From positions 1-32,790 of the forward strand of contig QFQX01000047.1 in the NCBI GenBank assembly GCA_003248775.1: a stretch of 32,790 nt of DNA, read 5' to 3'. This document shows positions 7,306 through 18,268 of the stretch, piece by piece; position 1 is the first letter of the stretch; the number at the start of each line of letters is the position of its first letter. The stretch comes from Shinella sp. (GTDB taxonomy: Bacteria; Pseudomonadota; Alphaproteobacteria; Rhizobiales; Rhizobiaceae). Position numbers and translations under genes: made by a program. A model generated the notes under the pieces. It had not been told where the DNA came from and did no database searches. It saw only the letters and a list, made by a program, of their open reading frames with translations.

Positions 7306-8931
7306 ATGAAAGCCTTCTCCGACCTGCTCGACCGCCTTGTGCTGACGCCCGCGCGCAACGGCAAGCTGACGCTGCTTACCGACTATTTCCGCGATACTCC
7401 CGATCCCGACCGGGGTTACGGGCTCGCCGTTCTCGCCGGCACGCTGGACCTTGCCAATGTGAAACCGGCGCTGCTGCGCGAACTGGTGCTGGAGCGCATG
7501 GACGAGGAACTGTTCCGCTATTCCTACGATTACGTCGGGGATCTTGCCGAAACCATCTCGCTGGTCTGGGATGGCGACCGACTGGTGCAGCGCTCGCCGG
7601 CAAACCAGCCCCGGCTCTCCGAGGTGATCCATGCCCTGCAGACCGCTAGCCGCAGCGATACACGTAGCGTCGTCCGGGGGCTTCTCGACGCACTCGATAC
7701 ATCCGGCCGTTTCGCCTTCCTGAAGCTGGTGACCGGTGGCCTGCGGATCGGGGTGTCGGCCCGCCTTGCCAAGCAGGCGCTCGCGCAACTCGGCCAGAAG
7801 GACGTGACCGAGATCGAGACACTCTGGCATGGGCTCGAGCCGCCGTATGAAGCGTTGTTCGCCTGGCTGGAAGGTCGCGACGACAAGCCGGTGCTCGCGA
7901 CGCCGGCGATCTTTCACTCGGTCATGCTGTCCAATCCCGTCGGCGACCGCGATCTGGAGGGACTGGACCCGAAGGATTTTGCCGCCGAGTGGAAATGGGA
8001 CGGCATCCGCGTGCAACTTTCCCATTTCGGTGGAAGGCGAAAGCTCTATTCCCGTTCAGGCGACGACATCTCCGCATCGTTCCCGGATGTGCTGGAGGCT
8101 GCCGAATTCGAAGGCGTGATCGACGGCGAGCTGCTGATCGGCGGGACACTCCGCTCGAACGAGCCGACCCGGACATTTTCCGACCTGCAGCAGCGACTGA
8201 ACCGCAAGACCGTTTCCAGCAAGATGATCCGCGACTACCCGGCCTTCATCCGGGCCTATGACATGCTCTTCGATCGCGACGCAGACATTCGCGCCGAGAC
8301 CTTTCTCGACCGGCGGGAACGGCTCGCCCGCACAATAGACAGTGCCGCACCAACGCGTTTCGACCTTTCACCGCTGGTGCCGTTTTCCTCCTGGGAAGAA
8401 CTCGAACGCCTGCGCTCCATGCCTCCCGATCCGGTGATCGAGGGCGTGATGATCAAGCGGCTCGACAGCAGCTATCAGGCCGGGCGCGCCAAGGGACCGT
8501 GGTTCAAATGGAAGCGCGACCCGATGAATGCCGATGCCGTGCTGATGTACGCGCAGCGCGGCCACGGCAAACGTTCAAGCTATTATTCCGATTTTACCTT
8601 CGGGGTCTGGACCGCCGATCCGGAACAGGGGGACATGCTCGTTCCCGTCGGCAAGGCCTATTTCGGTTTTACCGATGCGGAACTCGAAGTCCTCGACCGC
8701 TATGTGCGCAACAACACCGTCGATCGCTTCGGCCCCGTGCGGGCGCTTCGCGCTGAACCGGATCACGGCTTCGTCGTGGAAGTGGCCTTCGAAGGCATTT
8801 CCCGATCCGGCCGGCACAAGTCGGGTGTCGCCATGCGGTTTCCCCGCATCGCACGGCTGAGGCAGGACAAGCTGCCGCGCGAGGCTGACCGGCTGGAAAC
8901 GCTTGTCGCCATGATCGACAGGGCAAGCTGA
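7306..8931 (+). CDS. ATP-dependent DNA ligase (exonuclease-associated, bacterial type)
   Basis: Seals nicks in DNA with ATP through a lysyl-AMP intermediate. It is an accessory repair ligase beside the essential NAD-dependent LigA. From the ATG at 7306 the protein has 541 residues: a helical N-terminal DNA-binding domain (1-200), the adenylation domain with active-site Lys230 in KWDGIR, the motif DGELL, the later EGVMIKRLDSSY and WFKWKRDP, then the OB-fold domain. An in-frame TTG at 7270 would extend the protein over the exonuclease stop. I preferred the ATG because it leaves a clean 7-bp spacer. This family is linked by name to cisplatin damage response and is often clustered with an Lhr-like helicase and a phosphodiesterase, neither of which is here. 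Only 3 bp separate its stop from the convergent glpK stop. Confidence 0.92.
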   Translation: MKAFSDLLDRLVLTPARNGKLTLLTDYFRDTPDPDRGYGLAVLAGTLDLANVKPALLRELVLERMDEELFRYSYDYVGDLAETISLVWDGDRLVQRSPANQPRLSEVIHALQTASRSDTRSVVRGLLDALDTSGRFAFLKLVTGGLRIGVSARLAKQALAQLGQKDVTEIETLWHGLEPPYEALFAWLEGRDDKPVLATPAIFHSVMLSNPVGDRDLEGLDPKDFAAEWKWDGIRVQLSHFGGRRKLYSRSGDDISASFPDVLEAAEFEGVIDGELLIGGTLRSNEPTRTFSDLQQRLNRKTVSSKMIRDYPAFIRAYDMLFDRDADIRAETFLDRRERLARTIDSAAPTRFDLSPLVPFSSWEELERLRSMPPDPVIEGVMIKRLDSSYQAGRAKGPWFKWKRDPMNADAVLMYAQRGHGKRSSYYSDFTFGVWTADPEQGDMLVPVGKAYFGFTDAELEVLDRYVRNNTVDRFGPVRALRAEPDHGFVVEVAFEGISRSGRHKSGVAMRFPRIARLRQDKLPREADRLETLVAMIDRAS

Positions 8932-8934
8932 GCG

Positions 8935-10431
8935 TCAACGCCGCTTGGTCAGGCAGCGCGACACGCTGTCATGCCAGCCCTCGATTGCCGTCAGTCGTTC
9001 GACCTCGGGCATGACGGGTTCGAAACGGTGATCACGACGCCAATGCTCGGCGAAGCCCTGGCGATCCGGCCAGATGCCGGCGCGGGAACCGGCGAGCCAT
9101 GCAGCGCCCAACACCGTCGTTTCCAGGATCACCGGCCGGTCGACCGGGCTTGCCAGTATGTCGGCGAGCCGCTGCATGGTCCAGTCGGAGGCGACCATGC
9201 CGCCATCGACGCGCAGCACGGTCTTGTCGGCCGCCCCCTTCCAGTCCTTCTTCATCGCCTCCAGCAGATCGTGGGTCTGGTAGGCAACGCTTTCCAGCGC
9301 TGCGCGGGCGAATTCTTCCGGCCCGGTGCTGCGCGTCAGGCCGAAGATCGCGCCGCGCGCTTCCGCATCCCAGTAGGGGGCGCCAAGGCCGGTGAAGGCA
9401 GGCACGAGGTAGACGCGCTGGTTAGGGTCCGCCTTCATGGCCAGCGCGCCCACCTCGGATGAAACGCCGATGAAACCGAGTTCATCACGCAACCACTGCA
9501 CCGCCGCACCGGCGATGAAAATCGAGCCTTCCAGCGCATAGGTCGTGACCCCGTCCAGCCGATAGGCGATGGTCGTCAGCAGCCGGTTCGACGAGGCGAC
9601 CCGGTCGGTGCCGGTGTTGAGCAGCGCGAAGCAGCCGGTGCCATAGGTGGACTTCATCATGCCCGGCTCGAAGCAGGCATTGCCGATCACCGCCGCCTGC
9701 TGATCGCCGGCAACGCCCAGAATGGGGATCGCGACACCGAAAATCGCCGGATCTGTCACGCCGAAATCGGCGGCGCAATCCTTGACCTCCGGCAGCATCG
9801 CAGCGGGAATGCCGAGGATCGACAACAGCTCGTCGTCCCAGCGGTTTTCGCCGATATTGTAAAGAAGGGTTCGGGAGGCGTTCGTGGCATCGGTGACATG
9901 CACCTTGCCGTCCGTCAGCTTGTAGATGAGCCAGCTATCCACCGTGCCGAAGCAGACCTCGCCGGCCTCGGCACGGGGCCGCAGTCCCTCGACATTCTCC
10001 AACAGCCAGGCAAGCTTGGTGCCGGAAAAATAGGGGTCGAGCAGCAGGCCAGTCTTTTCGGTAAACTTCGGTTCGAGACCCTTTTCCTTCAGCTCCTCGC
10101 AGAAACGGGCCGTGCGGCGGTCCTGCCAGACGATCGCGCGATGCATCGGCTCGCCGGTCCTGCGGTCCCAGACGACAGTCGTTTCGCGCTGGTTGGTGAT
10201 GCCGATCGCGGTGATGTCCGCAGCGGATACGCTTGCCTTGGCAAGCGCTGTTCGAACGGTTGCGAGAACGCTTCTCCAGATTTCCTCGGCGTCGTGTTCC
10301 ACCCAGCCGGAGGACGGAAAATGCTGCGTGAATTCCTGCTGGCCCACGCCGGCGATCGTCATGTCTCCATCGAAGACGACGGTGCGGCTGGATGTGGTTC
10401 CCTGGTCGATGGCGAGGATATAACCACCCAT
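8935..10431 (-). CDS. glpK: glycerol kinase
   Basis: Phosphorylates glycerol to sn-glycerol 3-phosphate with ATP in the cytoplasm, trapping imported glycerol. The 498-residue length is typical of the family. The FGGY-type sugar kinase motifs are present: phosphate-binding DQGTTSSRTVVFDGD near the start, the substrate region IVWQDRRTARFCEELK, FGTVDSWLIYKLTDG, YGTGCFALLNTG, and the late ATP-site segment RVDGGMVASDWTMQRLADIL. GGGAG sits about 9 bases before the ATG. It is the last gene of the glp operon, 180 bp after glpV, and hairpins fill that gap. Its product is the substrate of GlpD, encoded at the head of the same operon. Confidence 0.97.
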   Translation of the reverse strand: MGGYILAIDQGTTSSRTVVFDGDMTIAGVGQQEFTQHFPSSGWVEHDAEEIWRSVLATVRTALAKASVSAADITAIGITNQRETTVVWDRRTGEPMHRAIVWQDRRTARFCEELKEKGLEPKFTEKTGLLLDPYFSGTKLAWLLENVEGLRPRAEAGEVCFGTVDSWLIYKLTDGKVHVTDATNASRTLLYNIGENRWDDELLSILGIPAAMLPEVKDCAADFGVTDPAIFGVAIPILGVAGDQQAAVIGNACFEPGMMKSTYGTGCFALLNTGTDRVASSNRLLTTIAYRLDGVTTYALEGSIFIAGAAVQWLRDELGFIGVSSEVGALAMKADPNQRVYLVPAFTGLGAPYWDAEARGAIFGLTRSTGPEEFARAALESVAYQTHDLLEAMKKDWKGAADKTVLRVDGGMVASDWTMQRLADILASPVDRPVILETTVLGAAWLAGSRAGIWPDRQGFAEHWRRDHRFEPVMPEVERLTAIEGWHDSVSRCLTKRR

Positions 10432-10530
10432 GGAATTCGCTCCCTTTCGCTTGACAGGTGAAACGGGATCGCCTGCCCTGCTCTTTCTCCTTGTCCAACG
10501 CCATTACGGACGCAAGACCGCTACGCATTT

Positions 10531-10609
10531 TTCGGGAACGTCTTCATTCCCGAACAACAGGCGACCGGGGCGCGAGAAGCGCCCCGGTCTTTTCCCGATT
10601 TTACCGGGA
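10531..10609. other. intercistronic hairpins between glpV and glpK
   Basis: Three stem-loops lie in the 180-bp gap. The strongest is an 11-bp perfect stem (10563-10573 with 10579-10589, loop GAGAA). It is followed by TTTT only when read on the plus strand, so it looks like an intrinsic terminator facing against the operon. A second, 8-bp perfect stem pairs TTCGGGAA (10531-10538) with TTCCCGAA (10547-10554). A short TCCCG/CGGGA pair covers 10593-10609. On the operon strand these should stabilise or limit mRNA after the abundant binding protein gene. Confidence 0.7.
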
Positions 10610-10610
10610 T

Positions 10611-12332
<1,722 letters not shown>

Positions 12333-12411
12333 GATTGTCCTCCCAAGGGTTTGCGATTGCAGTTTTCGTCGTCATGGATGGCGAACCTCCCCGCCATCCG
12401 TTCTTTCTGCC

Positions 12412-12693
12412 TCACACGAAGCGGAATACGCCGATCGCGTAGACCACTGACAAGGCGAGAGCCCACCAGAGGTTGGAACCGCCAAGTCCCAGCCAGGCAA
12501 GATGAATGAATGCCGAACCGAGCAGCGACACGAACAGGCGGTCGCCGCGGGTGGTTTCAAAGCGCAGTATGCCGACACGCGGATTGCCGCCGGGCGAGAA
12601 ATACTCCCACACCCCCATCGCCGCGATCAGCAGGAAGATGATGATGAAGAAAAGGGCCGTCGGAAGCGTCCAGGCCATCCATGAGAAATCCAT
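12412..12693 (-). CDS. glpU: small membrane protein of the glycerol transporter operon (DUF2160-like)
   Basis: A 93-residue inner-membrane protein of unknown function that accompanies this ABC transporter class. The sequence begins MDFSWMAWTLPTALFFIIIF and has hydrophobic segments at about 8-28, 54-71 and 74-91, separated by a polar stretch with EYFSPGGNPRVGILRFETTRGDR broken across residues 30-52. The length and the GGNPR...TTRGDRLF pattern fit the DUF2160 family. It lies 12 bp after glpQ and 79 bp before glpV. By position it equals GlpU of R. leguminosarum. Whether it is a transporter subunit, an assembly factor or a regulator is not known from the sequence. Confidence 0.85.
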   Translation of the reverse strand: MDFSWMAWTLPTALFFIIIFLLIAAMGVWEYFSPGGNPRVGILRFETTRGDRLFVSLLGSAFIHLAWLGLGGSNLWWALALSVVYAIGVFRFV

Positions 12694-12705
12694 AGCAGCC
12701 TCCTG

Positions 12706-13521
<816 letters not shown>

Positions 13522-13534
13522 GGTCCTGCCTCCC

Positions 13535-14404
<870 letters not shown>

Positions 14405-14407
14405 GGC

Positions 14408-15478
14408 TCAGCCCTCCGTGCCCACGCGCCAGGAATCGGCGTAGATGCCGATTGCCTTCGGTTCGAAAGTGATCCGTGCCTCCGTCGGCACCTCGTCATC
14501 CTCCGGAACGACGATCGACAGCGGCTGGCCGCAGAATGTGGCGCGAACGATCTTCTGGCGGCCGATATCCTCGATCTTGTTGACCTGCACCGGCATGCCT
14601 TCGCGTCCGATGCTGATGAATTCGGGCCGGATACCGAGCTCGATCTTGCCGCTGGCGCCGACCTTGGGCGCGCCGGCAAGCGGAATGACCTGATCGCCGA
14701 TGCGGGCAGATGAGCCATCGACCGCGACCGGCATGACGTTCATGCCCGGAGAACCGATAAAATAGCCGACGAAGGTGTGGCTCGGCTTCTCGAAAAGCTC
14801 GGCCGGCGTGCCGATCTGCACGATCTGGCCGTCATACATTACCACCACCTTGTCGGCGAAGGTGAGCGCTTCGGTCTGGTCGTGGGTGACATAGACCATG
14901 GTGAAGCCGGACTGGCGGTGCAGCCGCTTCAACTGTGAACGCAGCACCCATTTCATGTGCGGATCGATCACCGTCAGCGGCTCGTCGAAGAGGATCGCAT
15001 TGACGTCCGAGCGCACCAGACCGCGGCCAAGCGAGATCTTCTGCTTCTGGTCTGCGGTCAAGCCCTGCGCGCGGCGCTTCGCCATGCCGCCAAGGTCGAT
15101 CATTTCGAGGATTTCGGCGACGCGGCGCTGCACTTCCGCTTCCGGCACATGCCGGTTGCGCAGCGGAAAGGCGAGATTGTCGAACACCGTCATCGTGTCG
15201 TAGACGACCGGGAACTGGAAGACTTGCGCGATGTTGCGCTGTTCGGTCGAAAGCTCGGTCACGTCGACACCGTCGAACTCGATACGCCCGTCGGATGGAT
15301 GCAGCAGCCCGGAAATGATGTTGAGCAACGTCGTCTTGCCGCAACCGGAGGGACCAAGCAGAGCGTAAGCACCGCCGTCGGCCCATTCGTGATGCACTTC
15401 CTTGAGCGCATAGTCACCCGCAGCCTGCGCCTTGGCGCTGTAAGCGTGACGGATATGCTGGAGATTGATGCGTGCCAT
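14408..15478 (-). CDS. glpT: glycerol ABC transporter ATPase with degenerate signature motif
   Basis: Cytoplasmic ATPase subunit, 356 residues from the ATG at 15478. That start has GGGAGG and AGGG before it; a GTG at 15496 would add six residues and overlap glpS. Walker A is GPSGCGKT (42-49), the Q-loop Gln is 88, Walker B ends at Glu166 (AILFDEP), and the switch His is 199 (VYVTHDQTEAL). The ABC signature, normally LSGGQ, reads LTADQ at 140-144 (QGLTADQKQKISLGRGL), and I confirmed this from the DNA at 15035-15065. A C-terminal TOBE-like regulatory domain follows (LGIRPEFISIG). Its partner GlpS has the opposite defect. The two should form a heterodimer. Confidence 0.93.
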   Translation of the reverse strand: MARINLQHIRHAYSAKAQAAGDYALKEVHHEWADGGAYALLGPSGCGKTTLLNIISGLLHPSDGRIEFDGVDVTELSTEQRNIAQVFQFPVVYDTMTVFDNLAFPLRNRHVPEAEVQRRVAEILEMIDLGGMAKRRAQGLTADQKQKISLGRGLVRSDVNAILFDEPLTVIDPHMKWVLRSQLKRLHRQSGFTMVYVTHDQTEALTFADKVVVMYDGQIVQIGTPAELFEKPSHTFVGYFIGSPGMNVMPVAVDGSSARIGDQVIPLAGAPKVGASGKIELGIRPEFISIGREGMPVQVNKIEDIGRQKIVRATFCGQPLSIVVPEDDEVPTEARITFEPKAIGIYADSWRVGTEG

Positions 15479-15492
15479 GATCCCTGCCTCCC

Positions 15493-16575
15493 TCACGCCG
15501 TCTCGGGGGCCGGTGCGCCCAGCGCGTGACCCTCGGCATCGAACGCCATCAGATGGCGCGCATCGACATAGACCTCGATCTCGCGGTCCGGCTCGATGTC
15601 ATGGATGCCATGGGCAAGCATGACCCAGCGGGCACCGGCAAAATCGACGTGAATGAAGCTTTCCGACCCGGCAATCTCGGAAATCAGCGTGCGGACACTC
15701 ACCCTCGCAACGCCATCATGCTGGCGGCGCAGCGCAAGGTGATGCGGCTGGAACGCGACGGTCACCGGGCCGTTCGCCACGCCGAGCAGATGCGGCGGCA
15801 CCGGCAGTGCTGCCTGCCCGCCAACCCGGAAGACGCCATCGGCCTTGACGGCCTCAATCGTGTTGAGCGGAGGATCGGCAAAGGTCTTGGCAGTCAGGAG
15901 ATCGACCGGACGGCGATAGACCTCGATCGTCGGCCCGAACTGGGTGACACGGCCCTCGCGGAGCGTTGCCGTGTTGCCACCGAGTAGCAAGGCCTCGGAC
16001 GGTTCAGTCGTTGCATAGACGAAGATCGCACCGGATTCGGCGAAGATCTTCGGAAGCTCCTCGCGCAGTTCCTCGCGCAGCTTGTAGTCGAGGTTTGCCA
16101 GCGGCTCGTCGAGCAGGACCAGATTGGCCTTCTTGACGATTGCCCGCGCCAGCGCCGTGCGCTGCTGCTGGCCGCCGGAGAGATTGAGCGGCGTGCGGTC
16201 GAGATAGGGCGTGAGCTTCAGGAGCTCGGCAGCCTTGCGCACTTCGCGATCGATGGTCGCCCGATCCTTGCCGGCAATCCGCATCGGCGAAGCGATGTTT
16301 TCATAAACGGTCAGCGCCGGATAATTGATGAACTGCTGGTAGACCATGGCGACGTTGCGCTTCTGCACAGGCACGCCGGTCACGTCCTCGCCGTCGAAAT
16401 GGATCGTGCCTTCGGTCGGCTTGTCGAGGCCGGCCATGAGGCGCATCAGCGAGGTCTTGCCGGAGAGCGTCGGCCCGAGCAGGACGTTCAGCGTTCCCCG
16501 CCGTAACGTCAGGTCGGTGGGGCGAATATGGAATTCGCCTCCCGCCATCTTCGACACATTGCGCAATTCGAGCAT
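15493..16575 (-). CDS. glpS: glycerol ABC transporter ATPase lacking the switch histidine
   Basis: First ATPase of the glycerol importer, 360 residues. Walker A is GPTLSGKT (34-41), the Q-loop Gln is 80, the signature is an intact LSGGQ (132-136) and Walker B is LVLLDEP (152-158). The H-loop, normally VYVTHD, reads VYATTE, so the switch histidine is Thr190; the DNA around 16000-16030 confirms it. A TOBE-like region lies in the C-terminal third (VTVAFQPHHLALR). glpT follows after a 14-bp gap and glpD lies 61 bp upstream. Losing the H-loop His in one subunit and the signature in the other points to one degenerate and one working ATP site in the dimer. Confidence 0.93.
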   Translation of the reverse strand: MLELRNVSKMAGGEFHIRPTDLTLRRGTLNVLLGPTLSGKTSLMRLMAGLDKPTEGTIHFDGEDVTGVPVQKRNVAMVYQQFINYPALTVYENIASPMRIAGKDRATIDREVRKAAELLKLTPYLDRTPLNLSGGQQQRTALARAIVKKANLVLLDEPLANLDYKLREELREELPKIFAESGAIFVYATTEPSEALLLGGNTATLREGRVTQFGPTIEVYRRPVDLLTAKTFADPPLNTIEAVKADGVFRVGGQAALPVPPHLLGVANGPVTVAFQPHHLALRRQHDGVARVSVRTLISEIAGSESFIHVDFAGARWVMLAHGIHDIEPDREIEVYVDARHLMAFDAEGHALGAPAPETA

Positions 16576-16636
16576 TGTTTCCTCGGGCCTCCTCCAACCG
16601 TCGGCGATAGATGCAGATCAGTCTGCTGCGGGTGCG

Positions 16637-18148
16637 TCAGTGACCGACGATGCCCGCCATATATTCCTCAAGTCCCGCGGCCTCTCCGGCCGTCAGGAGC
16701 AATCCCTGTTTCGTACGCCGCCACAGCACATCCTCTGCCGTGCGCGCCCATTCCTTCTCGATCAGCCAGCGCACTTCCGCTTCGTAAAGCGTACCTCCGA
16801 AGAAGCGACCCAGATCCTCCGGCCGCGACGCGCTGCCGATGATTGCGCCCGCAAGCGTGCCGTAACAGCGGACGAGCCGTTCGGCATGCTGCCGCGCCAG
16901 AAACGGCGCGCGCTTTACGAGCTTCGAAACTTCCGAATCGTAGCCGGTCGGAGCGAAATCACCGCCCGGCAGACGGCTCTTGCCCGTCCAGGACGAGCCC
17001 TTGATGCCGATCGCCTCGCCGATCTTTTCCAGCGCATGCTCGGCAAGCCGCCGATAGGTGGTGAGCTTGCCGCCAAAGACGTTCAGGAGCGGCGGACCGG
17101 CCGCATCACCGTCGAGCTTCAGCACATAATCGCGGGTAGCCTCCTGCGCCTTGGAAGCGCCGTCATCATAAAGCGGGCGGACGGCCGAATAGGTCCAGAC
17201 GATATCTTCGGGGCGCACCGGCTCGGCGAAATACTCGCTTGCGGCGTTGCAAAGATATGCCGTTTCCTCGTCGCTGATCTTCACGCTCTTCGGATCGCCG
17301 GAATAATCGCGGTCCGTGGTGCCGATCAGCGTAAATTCCTTCTCGTAGGGTATCGCGAAGATGATCCGGTTGTCCGGGTTCTGGAAGAAGTAAGCACGGG
17401 GATCGGAGAACTTCTTGCGCACCACGATATGGCTGCCCTGCACGAGGCGGACATTATGAACATTGTTGCGCCCGAAGGCGCCGGCCAGAACCTGATCCAC
17501 CCAGGGACCGGCGGCATTGACCAGCATGCGGGACTGGAAGGTCGTCACCGCACCGGTCTGCTCGCTGCGGACCTCGATCACCCAGACATCGCCGTCCCGA
17601 CGCGCCGACACGACCTTGGACCGGCTGAGGATGGTGGCGCCGCGGTCGGCGGCATCGCGGGCGTTGAGCACGACCATGCGCGCGTCGTCCACCCAGCCAT
17701 CCGAATACTCGAAGGCGCGGGAGAAAAGCGGCTTCAACGGCTTGCCGGCGACATCGCGCCGGAGGTCCAGCGTCTTCGTCGGCGGCAGGAGCTTGCGCCC
17801 GCCGAGATGATCGTAAAGGAAAAGCCCGAGGCGGATCAGCCATGCAGGGCGGATGCCGCCCTTCTGGAACGGCAGGACAAAGCGCATGGGCCAGATGATG
17901 TGCGGAGCCATGGCCCACAGCACCTCGCGCTCCATCAGCGCCTCACGCACGAGACGAAACTCGTAGTGTTCGAGATAGCGAAGGCCGCCATGAATGAGCT
18001 TGGTCGCGCCGGACGATGTACCGGAGGCGAAATCGTTCATTTCGGCAAGCGCCACGGAATAGCCGCGACCAACAGCGTCGCGGGCAATGCCGCAGCCGTT
18101 GATGCCGCCACCGATCACGAAGAGATCGTAAACCGTTTCGCCTGACAT
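16637..18148 (-). CDS. glpD: aerobic glycerol-3-phosphate dehydrogenase (FAD)
   Basis: Membrane-associated flavoprotein that oxidises glycerol 3-phosphate to dihydroxyacetone phosphate and passes electrons to the quinone pool. From the ATG at 18148 the product has 503 residues. The FAD dinucleotide-binding motif is GGGINGCG (13-20), followed by the DAO-family segment TSSGATKLIHGGLRYLEHYE. GTDRD and NVFGGKLTTYRRLAE later in the protein are also typical. I preferred 18148 over the in-frame ATG at 18170-18172 because GGGGAAG precedes it, and the longer start would fall inside a hairpin. It is the first structural gene of the operon. A candidate promoter with TTCG repeats lies just upstream. Confidence 0.95.
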   Translation of the reverse strand: MSGETVYDLFVIGGGINGCGIARDAVGRGYSVALAEMNDFASGTSSGATKLIHGGLRYLEHYEFRLVREALMEREVLWAMAPHIIWPMRFVLPFQKGGIRPAWLIRLGLFLYDHLGGRKLLPPTKTLDLRRDVAGKPLKPLFSRAFEYSDGWVDDARMVVLNARDAADRGATILSRSKVVSARRDGDVWVIEVRSEQTGAVTTFQSRMLVNAAGPWVDQVLAGAFGRNNVHNVRLVQGSHIVVRKKFSDPRAYFFQNPDNRIIFAIPYEKEFTLIGTTDRDYSGDPKSVKISDEETAYLCNAASEYFAEPVRPEDIVWTYSAVRPLYDDGASKAQEATRDYVLKLDGDAAGPPLLNVFGGKLTTYRRLAEHALEKIGEAIGIKGSSWTGKSRLPGGDFAPTGYDSEVSKLVKRAPFLARQHAERLVRCYGTLAGAIIGSASRPEDLGRFFGGTLYEAEVRWLIEKEWARTAEDVLWRRTKQGLLLTAGEAAGLEEYMAGIVGH

Positions 18149-18164
18149 TATCTTCCCCACCCGA

Positions 18165-18197
18165 TTTCGCATTGCACAATTTTTTGCAATTGCGAAA
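18165..18197 (-). other. stem-loop in the glpD 5' leader
   Basis: An imperfect inverted repeat, TTTCGCATTGCA (18165-18176) with TGCAATTGCGAAA (18185-18197), pairs over 12 bp with one bulged base. It lies between the candidate promoter and the glpD ribosome site. It could be an mRNA leader hairpin or part of the regulator-binding region. Confidence 0.5.
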
Positions 18198-18202
18198 GTA
18201 TG

Positions 18203-18239
18203 ATTATCTAATTCGAAATCAAATCGAATGTCAAACGAA
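18203..18239 (-). promoter_or_regulatory. candidate glpD promoter with three 11-bp phased TTCG repeats
   Basis: Read on the minus strand, three tandem 11-mers follow each other: TTCGTTTGACA (18229-18239), TTCGATTTGAT (18218-18228) and TTCGAATTAGA (18207-18217). A perfect -35 TTGACA is embedded at 18229-18234, with TAGATA 18 bp on (18205-18210) or GATAAT 20 bp on as possible -10. The outer units also give the dyad ATTCGA/TCGAAT (18211-18216, 18224-18229). Tandem helically phased repeats overlapping a promoter fit a DeoR-family repressor site, most simply GlpR. Confidence 0.55.
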
Positions 18240-18268
18240 GATTTATCGACCCCTCACAAGGCCGCGCC

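Noticed and set aside
7126..8025. 299-codon minus-strand frame inside the ligase gene
   Set aside because: The ligase has intact catalytic motifs in the other strand; this frame shows only composition-driven openness.
16346..18145. 599-codon plus-strand frame opposite glpD and glpS
   Set aside because: Spans two well-identified genes and has no recognisable domain or ribosome site.
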